NCBI RefSeq assembly: GCF_003992625.1
Contig: NZ_RZMW01000041.1
Span: 117,276 to 181,275, forward strand
Source of the DNA: Pelagibacterium lentulum
GTDB lineage: Bacteria > Pseudomonadota > Alphaproteobacteria > Rhizobiales > Devosiaceae
Reading direction: 5' to 3'
Length of the DNA stretch: 64,000 nt
Below the pieces are notes generated by a model that was not told the DNA's origin, made no database searches, and worked only from the letters and a program-made list of their open reading frames with translations. Below are positions 1-9,045 of the stretch, one piece after another; position 1 is the first letter of the stretch, and every line of letters starts with the position of its first letter. The position numbers and the translations under genes are program-made.

Positions 1-954
1 CTCATTACCCATAAACTGCGCGAGATCATGGCGATTACGGACCGCGTTTCGGTGATGCGCCAGGGTGAAATGGTCAAGACGCTGGAAACCAGCGAAACCT
101 CGCCGGAACAGCTTGCCGAACTGATGGTCGGGCGCCGCGTGTTGCTGCGCGTGCACAAAGAGCCCGCCAATCCCGGCGACGTAAAACTCGAGGTCAAGGA
201 CCTTGTGGTAGCCGACGATCAAGGCACGGAACGGGTCAAGGGCGTTTCCTTTACCGTCCGGGCCGGAGAAATTCTTGGCATTGCCGGGGTTGCCGGAAAT
301 GGCCAGTCTGAGCTGCTTGAAACCATTGCAGGGATGCGCCCTGCCAATGGCGGCACGATTACCCTCAATGGCGAGGAAGTTACTGCTGCAGACGAGGATT
401 ATGCCGCGTTTCTGCGCCGCAAGGGGCTGGCTCATGTGCCCGAAGACCGGCTGCGCATGGGGCTTGTGACCAATTTCTACGAGTGGGAAAATGCGATTCT
501 CGGCTATCATGACGAACCGCGCTATGGATCGGGCTTGATGCTCGAGATCAAGGCTGCCAAGGCCGAGGCGAAACGCCATATCGAAAAGTTCGACATCCGC
601 CCCGCCAATACCGATCTCAAGACCGCCAATTTTTCGGGCGGCAATCAACAAAAGATCGTTCTGGCGCGCGAGATGGAACGGGATCCAGATGTCCTGATCG
701 TCGGCCAGCCGACCCGAGGCGTCGATATTGGCGCCATCGAATTTATTCACAACCAGATCATAAAAATGCGCGACGCGGGCAAGGCCATTGTGCTGGTCTC
801 GGTCGAGCTTGACGAAATTCGTTCGCTGTCCGACCGCATCGTCGTTCTGTTCGACGGTCAGATCGTTGGCGAGGCTGACCCTGAAACCGCTGACGAAGGC
901 GAGCTTGGCCTGTTGATGGCCGGCGTCAACAACAAGAAGGCTGCTGTCCAATGA
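1..954 (+). CDS. BMP-type nucleoside ABC transporter, ATP-binding protein (5' truncated)
   Basis: This gene is cut by the left edge; the reading frame is open from base 1 (317 residues visible). What remains is the end of the first nucleotide-binding domain, beginning at its H-loop (ITHKLREI), and the whole second domain. In the second domain the degenerate Walker A GVAGNGQS lies near residue 96 and the signature FSGGNQQ near residue 210. Two tandem ATPase domains are the rule for ATPases of BMP-type nucleoside importers and related sugar importers. It would energise the two permeases encoded next, and its ATGA stop overlaps the next start by 4 bases. The downstream nucleoside catabolism genes support (deoxy)nucleosides as cargo. 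The binding protein is presumably encoded to the left of the window. Confidence 0.9.
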   Translation, partial: LITHKLREIMAITDRVSVMRQGEMVKTLETSETSPEQLAELMVGRRVLLRVHKEPANPGDVKLEVKDLVVADDQGTERVKGVSFTVRAGEILGIAGVAGNGQSELLETIAGMRPANGGTITLNGEEVTAADEDYAAFLRRKGLAHVPEDRLRMGLVTNFYEWENAILGYHDEPRYGSGLMLEIKAAKAEAKRHIEKFDIRPANTDLKTANFSGGNQQKIVLAREMERDPDVLIVGQPTRGVDIGAIEFIHNQIIKMRDAGKAIVLVSVELDEIRSLSDRIVVLFDGQIVGEADPETADEGELGLLMAGVNNKKAAVQ

Positions 955-2087
955 GCGCGCCCCGAATTGCATTACCGCGCTGGGTCGATGTCGTCCTTTT
1001 GCCGGTCCTTAACGTTTCGCTTGCCTTTCTGATCGGCGGCATTGTCGTGCTCGCGGTGGGGGAAAACCCCATCGAGGCTGTGCGCATCATGTTCTATGGC
1101 GCGTTTGGCTACGGTTACGGTTTCGGATTTACGCTCTATTACACCACCAATTTCGTCTTTGCCGGTCTCGCCGTGGCGCTCGCCTATCATGCGGGCCTAT
1201 TCAATATCGGGGGCGAAGGCCAGGCCTATGTTGCCGGACTTGGTGCCATCCTTGTCGCACTGGCGGTTGCCGGTCTGCATTGGGCACTAGCCCTGCCGCT
1301 GATCATGATCGCATCGGCTTTGTTTGGCGGGATCTGGGCGTTGATTCCGGGCTATTTACAGGCCAAGCGCGGCTCGCATGTGGTTATCACGACAATCATG
1401 ATGAACTTCATCGCGACGTCGCTGATGAGCTACCTGATTTCACGCGTGCTGAAACCACCCCATATCGCATCTGACGAAAGCGAGCGCGTGGATGCAATGA
1501 CGCGGGTTCCGTTCCTTTCCGAATGGATTCCGATGCTGCGAAACACGCCGGTCAATATCTCCTTTTTCCTCGCGATTGCTGCGCTGGTTGGGGTCTATAT
1601 CCTGATCTGGCGCACCAAATTCGGCTATGCGCTGCGCACCATGGGCCATAGTGGCACCGCTGCGCGCTATGCGGGCATGTCCAATGCCAAGCTCATTATG
1701 ATCACCATGGCGATTTCCGGTGCGCTTGCCGGGATGATTGCCGTCAATGACGTTGCGGGCGCGCATGGCCGTTTACTGCTCAACTATGTTGCGGGCACCG
1801 GATTCGTGGGCATTGCCGTTGCGTTTATGGGCAAGGCACACCCGATCGGTGTCGGCCTTTCGGCACTGTTGTTTGGTGTGCTTTATCAGGGCGGGCAGGA
1901 GTTGGCCTTCACCATGCCGGCGATCACCCGCGAGATGATTTTGACCATTCAGGCGCTGGTGATCCTGTTTACCGGCGCGATGAGCGAAATGCTGCGCCGC
2001 CCGGTGGAACTGGCCTTCATTTTCTCGCGCTTGCGCGGGCATGATCCCGATACCCAACCCAAACTGGCCGCTCAGGAGGACAAGTAA
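951..2087 (+). CDS. BMP-type nucleoside ABC transporter, permease 1
   Basis: A 378-residue polytopic membrane protein of the BPD_transp_2 (LivH/RbsC-like) permease family. The motif NIGGEGQAYVAG near residue 86 and the GLSALLFGVLYQGG region near residue 310 are typical of the longer permease in BMP-type nucleoside uptake systems. It forms the inner-membrane channel with the following 324-residue permease. It starts inside the stop codon of the ATPase gene and is followed directly by the second permease gene, so the three are translationally linked. Its length fits the family. The exact nucleoside specificity cannot be read from the sequence. Confidence 0.9.
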   Translation: MSAPRIALPRWVDVVLLPVLNVSLAFLIGGIVVLAVGENPIEAVRIMFYGAFGYGYGFGFTLYYTTNFVFAGLAVALAYHAGLFNIGGEGQAYVAGLGAILVALAVAGLHWALALPLIMIASALFGGIWALIPGYLQAKRGSHVVITTIMMNFIATSLMSYLISRVLKPPHIASDESERVDAMTRVPFLSEWIPMLRNTPVNISFFLAIAALVGVYILIWRTKFGYALRTMGHSGTAARYAGMSNAKLIMITMAISGALAGMIAVNDVAGAHGRLLLNYVAGTGFVGIAVAFMGKAHPIGVGLSALLFGVLYQGGQELAFTMPAITREMILTIQALVILFTGAMSEMLRRPVELAFIFSRLRGHDPDTQPKLAAQEDK

Positions 2088-3062
2088 ATGGACGCGATAC
2101 TAAGCGATCTGATTTCCCTTCTGATCACCACAATCCGGGTTTCAACCCCGCTTATTCTGGCTTGTCTTGCCGGGCTTTATTCCGAGCGCGCCGGGATCAT
2201 CGATATCGGGCTGGAAGGCAAGCTTCTGGGTGCCGCTTTTGGGGCAGCCACGGTTGCCTATCTGACCGGCAGCGCCTGGATCGGGCTTATTGCCGGCGTT
2301 GGCGTATCGCTCGCGTTTTCGGGCATCCACGGTCTCGCCTCGATAAACTTCCGTGGCAATCAGGTGATTTCAGGCGTCGCCCTCAATTTCCTTGCCGCGG
2401 GCCTTACCACGTTTCTCGGCGCGACATGGTTCGCGCGCGGCGGCAATACGCCAGCGCTTTCGGGCGACGCGCGGTTTGGCGCCATCCATTTTCCTTTTGC
2501 GCGCGAGCTTTCAGGCGTGCCGGTCATCGGCCCGCTCTATTCCGGTCTGCTCTCGGGCCATACAATCCTGACCTACATTGCCTTCCTTGCAGTGCCGCTT
2601 ACGGCCTGGGTCTTGTGGCGCACGCGGTTCGGCCTGCGCCTGCGTTCGGTCGGTGAAAACCCCAAGGCCCTCGATACCGCAGGGATGAGCGTGATGTGGC
2701 TGCGTTACAAGGCGCTTATGATCACCGGCACGCTTGTGGGTGTTGGCGGGGCCTATCTCTCGACGGCGCAGGCCGCGAGCTTTTCCAACAACATGGCAGC
2801 CGGGCGCGGCTTTATTGCGCTGGCGGCACTGATCTTTGCCAAGTGGCGGCCGTTCCAGGCAATGTTCGCTTGCCTTTTGTTCGGGCTTTTGGAAGCGCTG
2901 CAATATCGTCTGCAGGGACAGGATCTTCCCTTTATCGGCCGGGTTCCCACCCAGGCGATGCAGGCTCTGCCCTATGTTCTCACCATTCTGCTGCTTGCCG
3001 GGTTTGTAGGGCGCGCCATACCGCCCAAAGGCCTTGGCCAGCCCTATGTGAAGGAGCGGTAA
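2088..3062 (+). CDS. BMP-type nucleoside ABC transporter, permease 2
   Basis: A 324-residue hydrophobic permease, the shorter partner of the heterodimeric channel. The N-terminal ERAGIIDIGLEGKLL segment (about residues 29-43) is the hallmark of this subunit class. The start is an ATG immediately after the previous stop, with the Shine-Dalgarno sequence AGGAGG nine bases upstream inside the preceding gene. The C-terminal codons AAGGAG serve as ribosome binding site for the next gene (cdd), which shows tight coupling of import and catabolism. Confidence 0.9.
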   Translation: MDAILSDLISLLITTIRVSTPLILACLAGLYSERAGIIDIGLEGKLLGAAFGAATVAYLTGSAWIGLIAGVGVSLAFSGIHGLASINFRGNQVISGVALNFLAAGLTTFLGATWFARGGNTPALSGDARFGAIHFPFARELSGVPVIGPLYSGLLSGHTILTYIAFLAVPLTAWVLWRTRFGLRLRSVGENPKALDTAGMSVMWLRYKALMITGTLVGVGGAYLSTAQAASFSNNMAAGRGFIALAALIFAKWRPFQAMFACLLFGLLEALQYRLQGQDLPFIGRVPTQAMQALPYVLTILLLAGFVGRAIPPKGLGQPYVKER

Positions 3063-3063
3063 G

Positions 3064-3474
3064 GTGGGGTTCGCGGGCACCGACAAGGCCCTGTTCGATG
3101 CGGCCGAAAAGGTCCGCGCGCGGGCCTATGCTCCCTATTCGGGTTTTCAGGTCGGGGCCGCGATCCTGGCCGATGACGGCAATATCTATGCGGGCTGCAA
3201 TGTGGAAAACGCCGCCTACCCCCAAGGCAATTGCGCCGAGCCTTCCGCCATTGCGGCAATGCTGGCGGGCGGGGGCAAGCGCATCGAAAAGATATTTGTG
3301 ACAGGCCCCGGCGCTGTACCTGTCACCCCTTGCGGGGGATGCCGCCAGCGTATCCGCGAGTTTGCTGCGCCCGATACGCCGATCATATGTCTCGGCGTTG
3401 AAGGGGACCCGCTTTATACATCACTGGGAGAACTGCTCCCGCATTCGTTCGGCCCCGAATTTCTGGGCCGCTGA
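3064..3474 (+). CDS. cdd: Cytidine deaminase
   Basis: Converts cytidine and deoxycytidine to uridine and deoxyuridine, feeding them to the pyrimidine phosphorylase encoded downstream. At 136 residues it is the short, homotetrameric zinc type. The zinc site is visible: Cys57 and Glu59 in NCAEPSAI (Glu is the proton shuttle), and Cys90 and Cys93 in PCGGC. The upstream motif GCNVENAAYPQG contacts the ribose. Translation starts at GTG, one base after the permease stop, eight bases beyond an AAGGAG inside the permease gene. Part of the nucleoside salvage operon. Confidence 0.96.
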   Translation: MGFAGTDKALFDAAEKVRARAYAPYSGFQVGAAILADDGNIYAGCNVENAAYPQGNCAEPSAIAAMLAGGGKRIEKIFVTGPGAVPVTPCGGCRQRIREFAAPDTPIICLGVEGDPLYTSLGELLPHSFGPEFLGR

Positions 3475-3489
3475 CAGGATAGATTTGAT

Positions 3490-4284
3490 ATGGCCAAGGC
3501 CCTTAAAACCATCCGCAAGCTGGCGGGCGATTCCGTCATTGAAACCGCACTCATCCTTGGTTCGGGTCTTTCCGATATCGGCGAGCTTGTGGCAGACAAG
3601 ATCACCATTCCTTTCTCCGAGTTGAAGGGGTTTCCGCAGGGCGGGGTTTCGGGGCACGGGAAAGATCTCATCATCGGAGAAATGGGCGGCAAGCGCATCG
3701 CGATTTTGACCGGACGACAGCATTATTACGAGCATGGCGATCCTGCAGCCATGCGGCCAGCGCTCGAAACGCTTTGTGAGCTTGGCGTCAAGACGCTGAT
3801 GCTCACCAATGCCGCAGGGTCACTGGACACCGATGTAACGCCGGGCAACCTTATGCTGGTTGCCGATCACATCAATCATGCAGGCGTCAATCCGCTGATC
3901 GGGGAAGAAACCGACGCGCGGTTCGTCAATCTTGTCGATGCCTACGATCCGGGCCTGCGCGCTAACACCCATGCAATTGCCGCGCGCCTCGAAATCGCCC
4001 TCAAGGAGGGCGTATATATGTGGTTTTCCGGCCCGAGTTTTGAGACGCCAGCCGAAATTCGCATGGCGCAGGCGCTGGGCGCGAATGCCGTTGGCATGTC
4101 CACCGTGCCGGAAGTCATCCTTGCACGGTTTTTCGGGATGAAGGTCTGGGCCTGTTCGTCGATTACAAATATGGGGGCAGGGATGGCACAAGAGGCCATT
4201 TCGCACACCCAGACCAAAGAAGTCGCAAAATTGGGGGCGGAGAAATTAAAGCGCCTGATCCCGGCGCTGGTGGAGGAATTATGA
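3490..4284 (+). CDS. Purine-nucleoside phosphorylase, trimeric type
   Basis: Phosphorolyses purine (deoxy)nucleosides to free base and (deoxy)ribose-1-phosphate. At 264 residues with ILGSGLSDIGE at residues 22-32, a phosphate-binding GRQHYYEHG segment near residue 75, NAVGMSTVPE and SSITNMGAGM towards the C-terminus, it belongs to the high-mass trimeric class (PunA/XapA/DeoD2-like), not hexameric DeoD. Members prefer 6-oxopurines (inosine, guanosine); this preference is family knowledge, not tested here. The gene ends in ATGA, overlapping the start of deoC. Its product deoxyribose-1-phosphate is the substrate of the mutase encoded further down the operon. Confidence 0.93.
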   Translation: MAKALKTIRKLAGDSVIETALILGSGLSDIGELVADKITIPFSELKGFPQGGVSGHGKDLIIGEMGGKRIAILTGRQHYYEHGDPAAMRPALETLCELGVKTLMLTNAAGSLDTDVTPGNLMLVADHINHAGVNPLIGEETDARFVNLVDAYDPGLRANTHAIAARLEIALKEGVYMWFSGPSFETPAEIRMAQALGANAVGMSTVPEVILARFFGMKVWACSSITNMGAGMAQEAISHTQTKEVAKLGAEKLKRLIPALVEEL

Positions 4285-5270
4285 GTCTCAAGATCGTCGA
4301 TACCCCGAAAGAGGCCGCGCGCCACAAGCGCAATCCCGGCTACCCCCTCGATCTCGATTGGGTTGGCCAGGTTCGGATGAACCGGTCGGCGCTAGAACGC
4401 CGGGCGGGCACCATCGGCGCACGCCGTTCCGTCAAGAAAGAGCATCAATTGGCATGGCTCCTCAAGGCCGTTGCGCTGATGGACCTGACAACGCTCAATT
4501 CCGACGATACGCCGGGGCGCGTCGAGCGGCTTTGCGCCAAGGCGCGCAATCCAATCCGCCCCGATCTTGTCGAAGCGCTGGGCGTCAAACATCTCGGCAT
4601 CACCCCTGCAGCGGTTTGCGTCTATCACAATTTTGTCGCGACTGCCGTTGAGGCGCTCGACGGCACGGGCATACCCGTTGCCGCTGTCTCAACTGCCTTC
4701 CCGCACGGCCTGACCCCCCTTGACATACGGCTTGCCGAAATCAAGGCGTCGGTTGCCGATGGCGCGCAGGAAATCGATATCGTCATTGAACGCGGCATGG
4801 TCTTGAACGGTGACTGGCAGGGGCTGTACGAGCAGGTCCGCGCCATGCGCGAAGCCTGTGGCGATGCTCATATCAAGACCATTCTGGGCACCGGGGAGTT
4901 GGCAACGCTCACCAATGTCGCCAAGGCCTCGCTTGTCTGCATGTTGGCCGGTGCCGATTTCATCAAGACTTCGACCGGCAAGGAAAAGGTCAACGCAACC
5001 CTTCCCACATCGCTTGCCATGGTGCGGATGATCCGCTGGTTCTATCAAGAAACAGGCATCGAGATTGGGTACAAGCCCGCCGGCGGCATCGCCAAGGCAA
5101 AGGATGCGCTGACCTACATGGCGCTGATGAAGGAAGAGCTTGGCCGTGGCTGGCTCGAACCGCACCTGTTCCGTTTCGGCGCCTCCTCGCTTCTGACCGA
5201 CATAGAGCGGCAGATCGAACACGGGCTGACCGGTCACTACGCCGCCGATTACCGGATGGCCATGGCCTGA
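4281..5270 (+). CDS. deoC: Deoxyribose-phosphate aldolase, long form
   Basis: Cleaves 2-deoxyribose-5-phosphate to acetaldehyde and glyceraldehyde-3-phosphate. The Schiff-base lysine lies in ADFIKTSTGK (about residue 218) and the second catalytic lysine in YKPAGGIAKAKD. At 329 residues it is the long form, with an N-terminal extension of about 60 residues compared with the 220-250-residue short bacterial enzyme. The ATG overlaps the punA-like stop by 4 bases and follows a GGAGGA ribosome binding site. It is followed by an aldehyde dehydrogenase gene that could consume the acetaldehyde produced. Confidence 0.95.
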   Translation: MSLKIVDTPKEAARHKRNPGYPLDLDWVGQVRMNRSALERRAGTIGARRSVKKEHQLAWLLKAVALMDLTTLNSDDTPGRVERLCAKARNPIRPDLVEALGVKHLGITPAAVCVYHNFVATAVEALDGTGIPVAAVSTAFPHGLTPLDIRLAEIKASVADGAQEIDIVIERGMVLNGDWQGLYEQVRAMREACGDAHIKTILGTGELATLTNVAKASLVCMLAGADFIKTSTGKEKVNATLPTSLAMVRMIRWFYQETGIEIGYKPAGGIAKAKDALTYMALMKEELGRGWLEPHLFRFGASSLLTDIERQIEHGLTGHYAADYRMAMA

Positions 5271-5340
5271 CACGATCGACCAATCCGAAGATCGAAATAT
5301 TTGCCTCGCCCATCGGGCTTGAGGCAGGGAGAGAAAAGAG

Positions 5341-7713
5341 ATGAGCAAAGTGGCGGAAATCTTTGAAACGCTCGACTATGGGCTGGCACCGGAAGCGCCC
5401 GGCCCTGCGCTGGACTGGCTCAAGGCCAATGGCGGCAAGTTCGGTCATTTCATCGATGGCGGGTTTACAAAACCGGGCAAGACCTTTGCCTCGATCAATC
5501 CGGCAAATGGCGAAAAACTGGCCGAAATCAGCGACGGCACCAAAGCCGATGTGGACAAGGCCGTAAAGGCAGCGCGCGCCGCATTCAAGGACTGGTCGCA
5601 GCTTTCAGGCTTTGAGCGCGCCAAATATCTTTATGCCATTGCGCGGCAAATCCAGCGCGAAAGTCGATTGTTTGCCGTGCTCGAGACGCTCGATAACGGC
5701 AAGCCGATCCGCGAAAGCCGCGATGCCGATATCCCGCTCGTTGCGCGGCATTTTTATCATCACGCAGGCTGGGCACAGCATATCGACAAGGCCTTTCCCG
5801 ACCATGTGCCCTATGGCGTTTGTGGTCAGATTATCCCGTGGAATTTCCCGCTGCTGATGCTGGCGTGGAAGATTGCGCCCGCGCTCGCCGCTGGCAATAC
5901 GGTGGTTCTCAAGCCCGCCGAGTTCACGTCTCTCACCGCGCTGCTCTTCGCGCAGATTTGCGCGCGTATCGGTCTGCCCAAAGGCGTGGTCAATATCGTC
6001 ACCGGTGCCGGGGAAACCGGCGAAGCCATCGTCAATCATCCCGATATCGACAAGATCGCCTTTACCGGTTCCACCGAGGTGGGCAAGATCATCCGCCGGG
6101 CGACGGCCGGTTCGGGCAAAGGGCTTTCGCTCGAACTGGGCGGCAAGTCGCCTTTCGTCGTGTTCGACGATGCCGATCTCGACAGCGCCGTGGAAGGGTT
6201 GGTCGATGCCATCTGGTTCAATCAGGGGCAGGTCTGCTGCGCTGGCTCGCGGCTACTTATCCAGGAATCGGTCGAGGAAAAATTCATCGCCAAGGTCAAG
6301 GCGCGCATGGCGACATTGCGGGTTGGCGATCCGCTGGACAAATCCATCGACATCGGTGCGATGGTCGACCCCGTTCAGGTCGCGCGCGTGCAGGACCTGC
6401 TCAAGCAGGGCGCCAAAGAAGGCGGCACGGTTTATGCGCCTGACGGAACGATGCCCGAGAAAGGCTGCTTCCTGAGGCCCACTCTGGTGACAGGCATTTC
6501 ACCGGCCCATATCCTCGCCAGCGAGGAAATCTTTGGCCCAGTGCTCGTTGCCATGAGCTTCCGTACGCCCGAAGAGGCTGTAGCGCTGGCTAACAACACC
6601 CGGTACGGGCTGGCTGCATCGGTCTGGACCGAAAACATCAATCTGGCGCTCGATCTGGCCCCCAAGATCAAGGCGGGCGTGGTCTGGATCAATTCCACAA
6701 ATCAGTTCGATGCAGCCGTCGGATTTGGCGGCTACCGCGAATCCGGGTTTGGCCGCGAAGGCGGACGTGAGGGCATGGCCGCCTATCTCAAGCCGAGCTG
6801 GGAGAAAGCGCTCAAAGCAACGCCCGTGCTCAAACTTGCCACACCGATCAGCGATCCTGTCAGCGCCGGCATTGATCGGACCGCAAAGCTTTATATTGGC
6901 GGCAAGCAGGCCCGGCCCGATTCCGGCTATGCGCGAGCGATTCATGGCGCGGATGGCAGACTCGTTGGCGAGGTGGGTGAAGGCAATCGCAAGGACATCC
7001 GCAATGCTGTCGAGGCGGCGCGTGGTGCCTTGGGTTGGGGTGCCAAGACGGCGCATCTGCGCAGTCAGATCCTATATTACCTCGGTGAAAATCTCGACTA
7101 CCGCAAGGCCGAGTTTGCCGAGCGCCTGCGGGCTCTAACCGGCGCTTCCGCAAATGCTGCGAAACGCGAAGTCGATCTCTCAGTTGAGCGGCTCTTTGCC
7201 TTTGCAGGCTGGGCCGACAAATATGACGGCGCGGTCCACAATCCCCCTGCCCGCATGCTGGCCGCGGGTATTGTCGAACCCATCGGCGTCCTCGCCATTG
7301 CTGCGCCCGATGAAATGCCACTGCTGGGCGCGATCTCGCTGCTAGCTCCAGCGATTGCCATGGGCAATACGGTGGTTCTCGTTCCATCTGACCCACATCC
7401 CTTGGCCATCACCGACTTTTATCAGGTCATGGAAACCTCGGACGTGCCCGGCGGTGTCGTCAATATCGTCACTGGTCCCAAACGCGAGCTTTCCAAAACC
7501 CTTGCCGAGCATGATGGGGTCGATGGCATCTGGTTTGCCGGGTCGCTTGAGGACAGCGCTATGATCGAAGCCGCGTCTGCCGGCAACGTCAAGCAAAGCT
7601 GGACGACACGCGGGCTGGGCTATGACTGGTCGGACAAGGCGATCATGGAGAGCGATTACCTGCTGGCCCGCGCCACCCAGATCAAGAATGTCTGGATACC
7701 TTATGGGGCTTAA
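5341..7713 (+). CDS. Two-domain aldehyde dehydrogenase, ALDH16-like
   Basis: A 790-residue protein made of two aldehyde dehydrogenase units. The first (about residues 30-490) is complete. It has the NAD-site motif PWNFPLL, the general base Glu265 in LELGGKS, and the nucleophile Cys299 in GQVCCAG. The second (about residues 510-790) has only the NAD-binding part of the fold (LYIGGKQARP, AMGNTVVLVPS, GGVVNIVTG); no catalytic Glu or Cys segment can be found, so it is a degenerate domain. This active-plus-vestigial layout and length match the ALDH16 family. Its place between deoC and deoA suggests oxidation of the acetaldehyde released by DeoC; that substrate is inference. The ribosome binding site GGGAGA lies upstream of the ATG. 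Confidence 0.88.
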   Translation: MSKVAEIFETLDYGLAPEAPGPALDWLKANGGKFGHFIDGGFTKPGKTFASINPANGEKLAEISDGTKADVDKAVKAARAAFKDWSQLSGFERAKYLYAIARQIQRESRLFAVLETLDNGKPIRESRDADIPLVARHFYHHAGWAQHIDKAFPDHVPYGVCGQIIPWNFPLLMLAWKIAPALAAGNTVVLKPAEFTSLTALLFAQICARIGLPKGVVNIVTGAGETGEAIVNHPDIDKIAFTGSTEVGKIIRRATAGSGKGLSLELGGKSPFVVFDDADLDSAVEGLVDAIWFNQGQVCCAGSRLLIQESVEEKFIAKVKARMATLRVGDPLDKSIDIGAMVDPVQVARVQDLLKQGAKEGGTVYAPDGTMPEKGCFLRPTLVTGISPAHILASEEIFGPVLVAMSFRTPEEAVALANNTRYGLAASVWTENINLALDLAPKIKAGVVWINSTNQFDAAVGFGGYRESGFGREGGREGMAAYLKPSWEKALKATPVLKLATPISDPVSAGIDRTAKLYIGGKQARPDSGYARAIHGADGRLVGEVGEGNRKDIRNAVEAARGALGWGAKTAHLRSQILYYLGENLDYRKAEFAERLRALTGASANAAKREVDLSVERLFAFAGWADKYDGAVHNPPARMLAAGIVEPIGVLAIAAPDEMPLLGAISLLAPAIAMGNTVVLVPSDPHPLAITDFYQVMETSDVPGGVVNIVTGPKRELSKTLAEHDGVDGIWFAGSLEDSAMIEAASAGNVKQSWTTRGLGYDWSDKAIMESDYLLARATQIKNVWIPYGA

Positions 7714-7716
7714 GCA

Positions 7717-9045
7717 ATGACCTTGCTGCCTCAGGAAGTCATCGCCAAAAAGCGCGATGGAGAAACGCTTTCGGGCGCGGATATTGCCGGGTTCATTGCC
7801 GGGCTGACGCAAGGCAAAGTCACCGATGCGCAGGCCGCGGCCTTTGCAATGGCGGTCTATTTCCAGAATATGGACCTCGATGAGCGGGTGGCGCTGACGC
7901 TTGCCATGCGTGATTCCGGGCGCGTGCTCGACTGGTCCGATCTCGATGGTCCGGTCATCGACAAGCATTCGACAGGTGGGGTTGGCGATAATGTCTCGCT
8001 GATGCTTGCCCCCATTCTTGCGGCGTGCGGCGCTTATGTGCCCATGATCTCGGGTCGCGGTCTTGGCCATACCGGCGGTACGCTCGACAAGTTCGACGCC
8101 ATCCCAGGCTACAAGACAAATCCCGACATTGCGACGCTGCGCAAGGTGGTTGGCGAGGTCGGCTGCGCGATTATCGGGCAGACAGACGATCTCGCTCCAG
8201 CAGACCGGCGGCTTTATGCCATCCGCGATGTGACTGCCACGGTCGAGAACATCTCGCTGATCACCGCTTCGATCCTGTCCAAAAAGCTCGCTGCGGGCCT
8301 TGATAGTCTTATCCTCGACGTCAAGACCGGCACCGGCGCCTTCATGAAAACGCTGGAGGATGCGGAAGGGCTGGCACAAAGCCTTGTGTCCGTCGCCAAT
8401 GGCGCGGGAATGACAACCGGCGCGCTGATAACCGACATGAACGAGCCGCTGGCAAGCGCTGCGGGCAATTGGCTCGAAGTGGTCAATGCCATCGATTTTC
8501 TGACTGGCAAAAAGCGCGACGCGCGACTTGAAGCCATAACCTTGGCTCTTTGCGCGCATGGGCTGGTTCTGGGGGGCGGTGCGCTCGATTTTGAGGATGG
8601 TATGCTGCGCGCCCAAATGGCGCTCAACAGCGGGGCGGCCGCCGAAAAGTTCTTTGCCATGGTTGCGGCGCTGGGTGGCCCGGCAGACCTAGAGGCCCAT
8701 TATGAAGCCTCGCCCCATGCCGCGCCTGTCATGCGCGACGTCTTTCTCGATGAAAACGGTTTCGTCAGTTCCATCGATACACGCGGGGTGGGTATGGCGG
8801 TTGTCGTTCTCGGGGGGGGACGCACCAACCCGGCAGACACGATCTTTTACGGCGTTGGTTTTGACCGACTTGCCGGGCTCGGTGCTAAAATCGATAGCAG
8901 AACGCCGATTGCCCGGCTTCATGCCCGCGATGCCGACACTGCGGATCAGGCAGCAGCGCGGTTAAAGGCCGCCTATCGGTTGGCTGAAACCGCGCCGGAA
9001 CGCAAAACGCTCTACACCTATATTGCACCGGAGGGAGCCCGATAA
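7717..9045 (+). CDS. deoA: Thymidine phosphorylase
   Basis: Catalyses phosphorolysis of thymidine and deoxyuridine to base plus deoxyribose-1-phosphate. The 442-residue length is that of the homodimeric DeoA class. The family signature [13 protein letters not shown] is at about residues 84-96, followed by [16 protein letters not shown], which builds the phosphate and pyrimidine pocket. It starts three bases after the aldehyde dehydrogenase stop. Its TAA shares a base with the ATG of deoB (TAATG), so the two are translationally coupled. Confidence 0.96.
   Translation: MTLLPQEVIAKKRDGETLSGADIAGFIAGLTQGKVTDAQAAAFAMAVYFQNMDLDERVALTLAMRDSGRVLDWSDLDGPVIDKHSTGGVGDNVSLMLAPILAACGAYVPMISGRGLGHTGGTLDKFDAIPGYKTNPDIATLRKVVGEVGCAIIGQTDDLAPADRRLYAIRDVTATVENISLITASILSKKLAAGLDSLILDVKTGTGAFMKTLEDAEGLAQSLVSVANGAGMTTGALITDMNEPLASAAGNWLEVVNAIDFLTGKKRDARLEAITLALCAHGLVLGGGALDFEDGMLRAQMALNSGAAAEKFFAMVAALGGPADLEAHYEASPHAAPVMRDVFLDENGFVSSIDTRGVGMAVVVLGGGRTNPADTIFYGVGFDRLAGLGAKIDSRTPIARLHARDADTADQAAARLKAAYRLAETAPERKTLYTYIAPEGAR

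Noticed and set aside
7717-9045. Pyrimidine-nucleoside phosphorylase (Pdp) as alternative to DeoA
   Set aside because: The two families share the KHSTGGVGD signature, but the length of 442 and the deo context favour DeoA; the difference would need a phylogeny.
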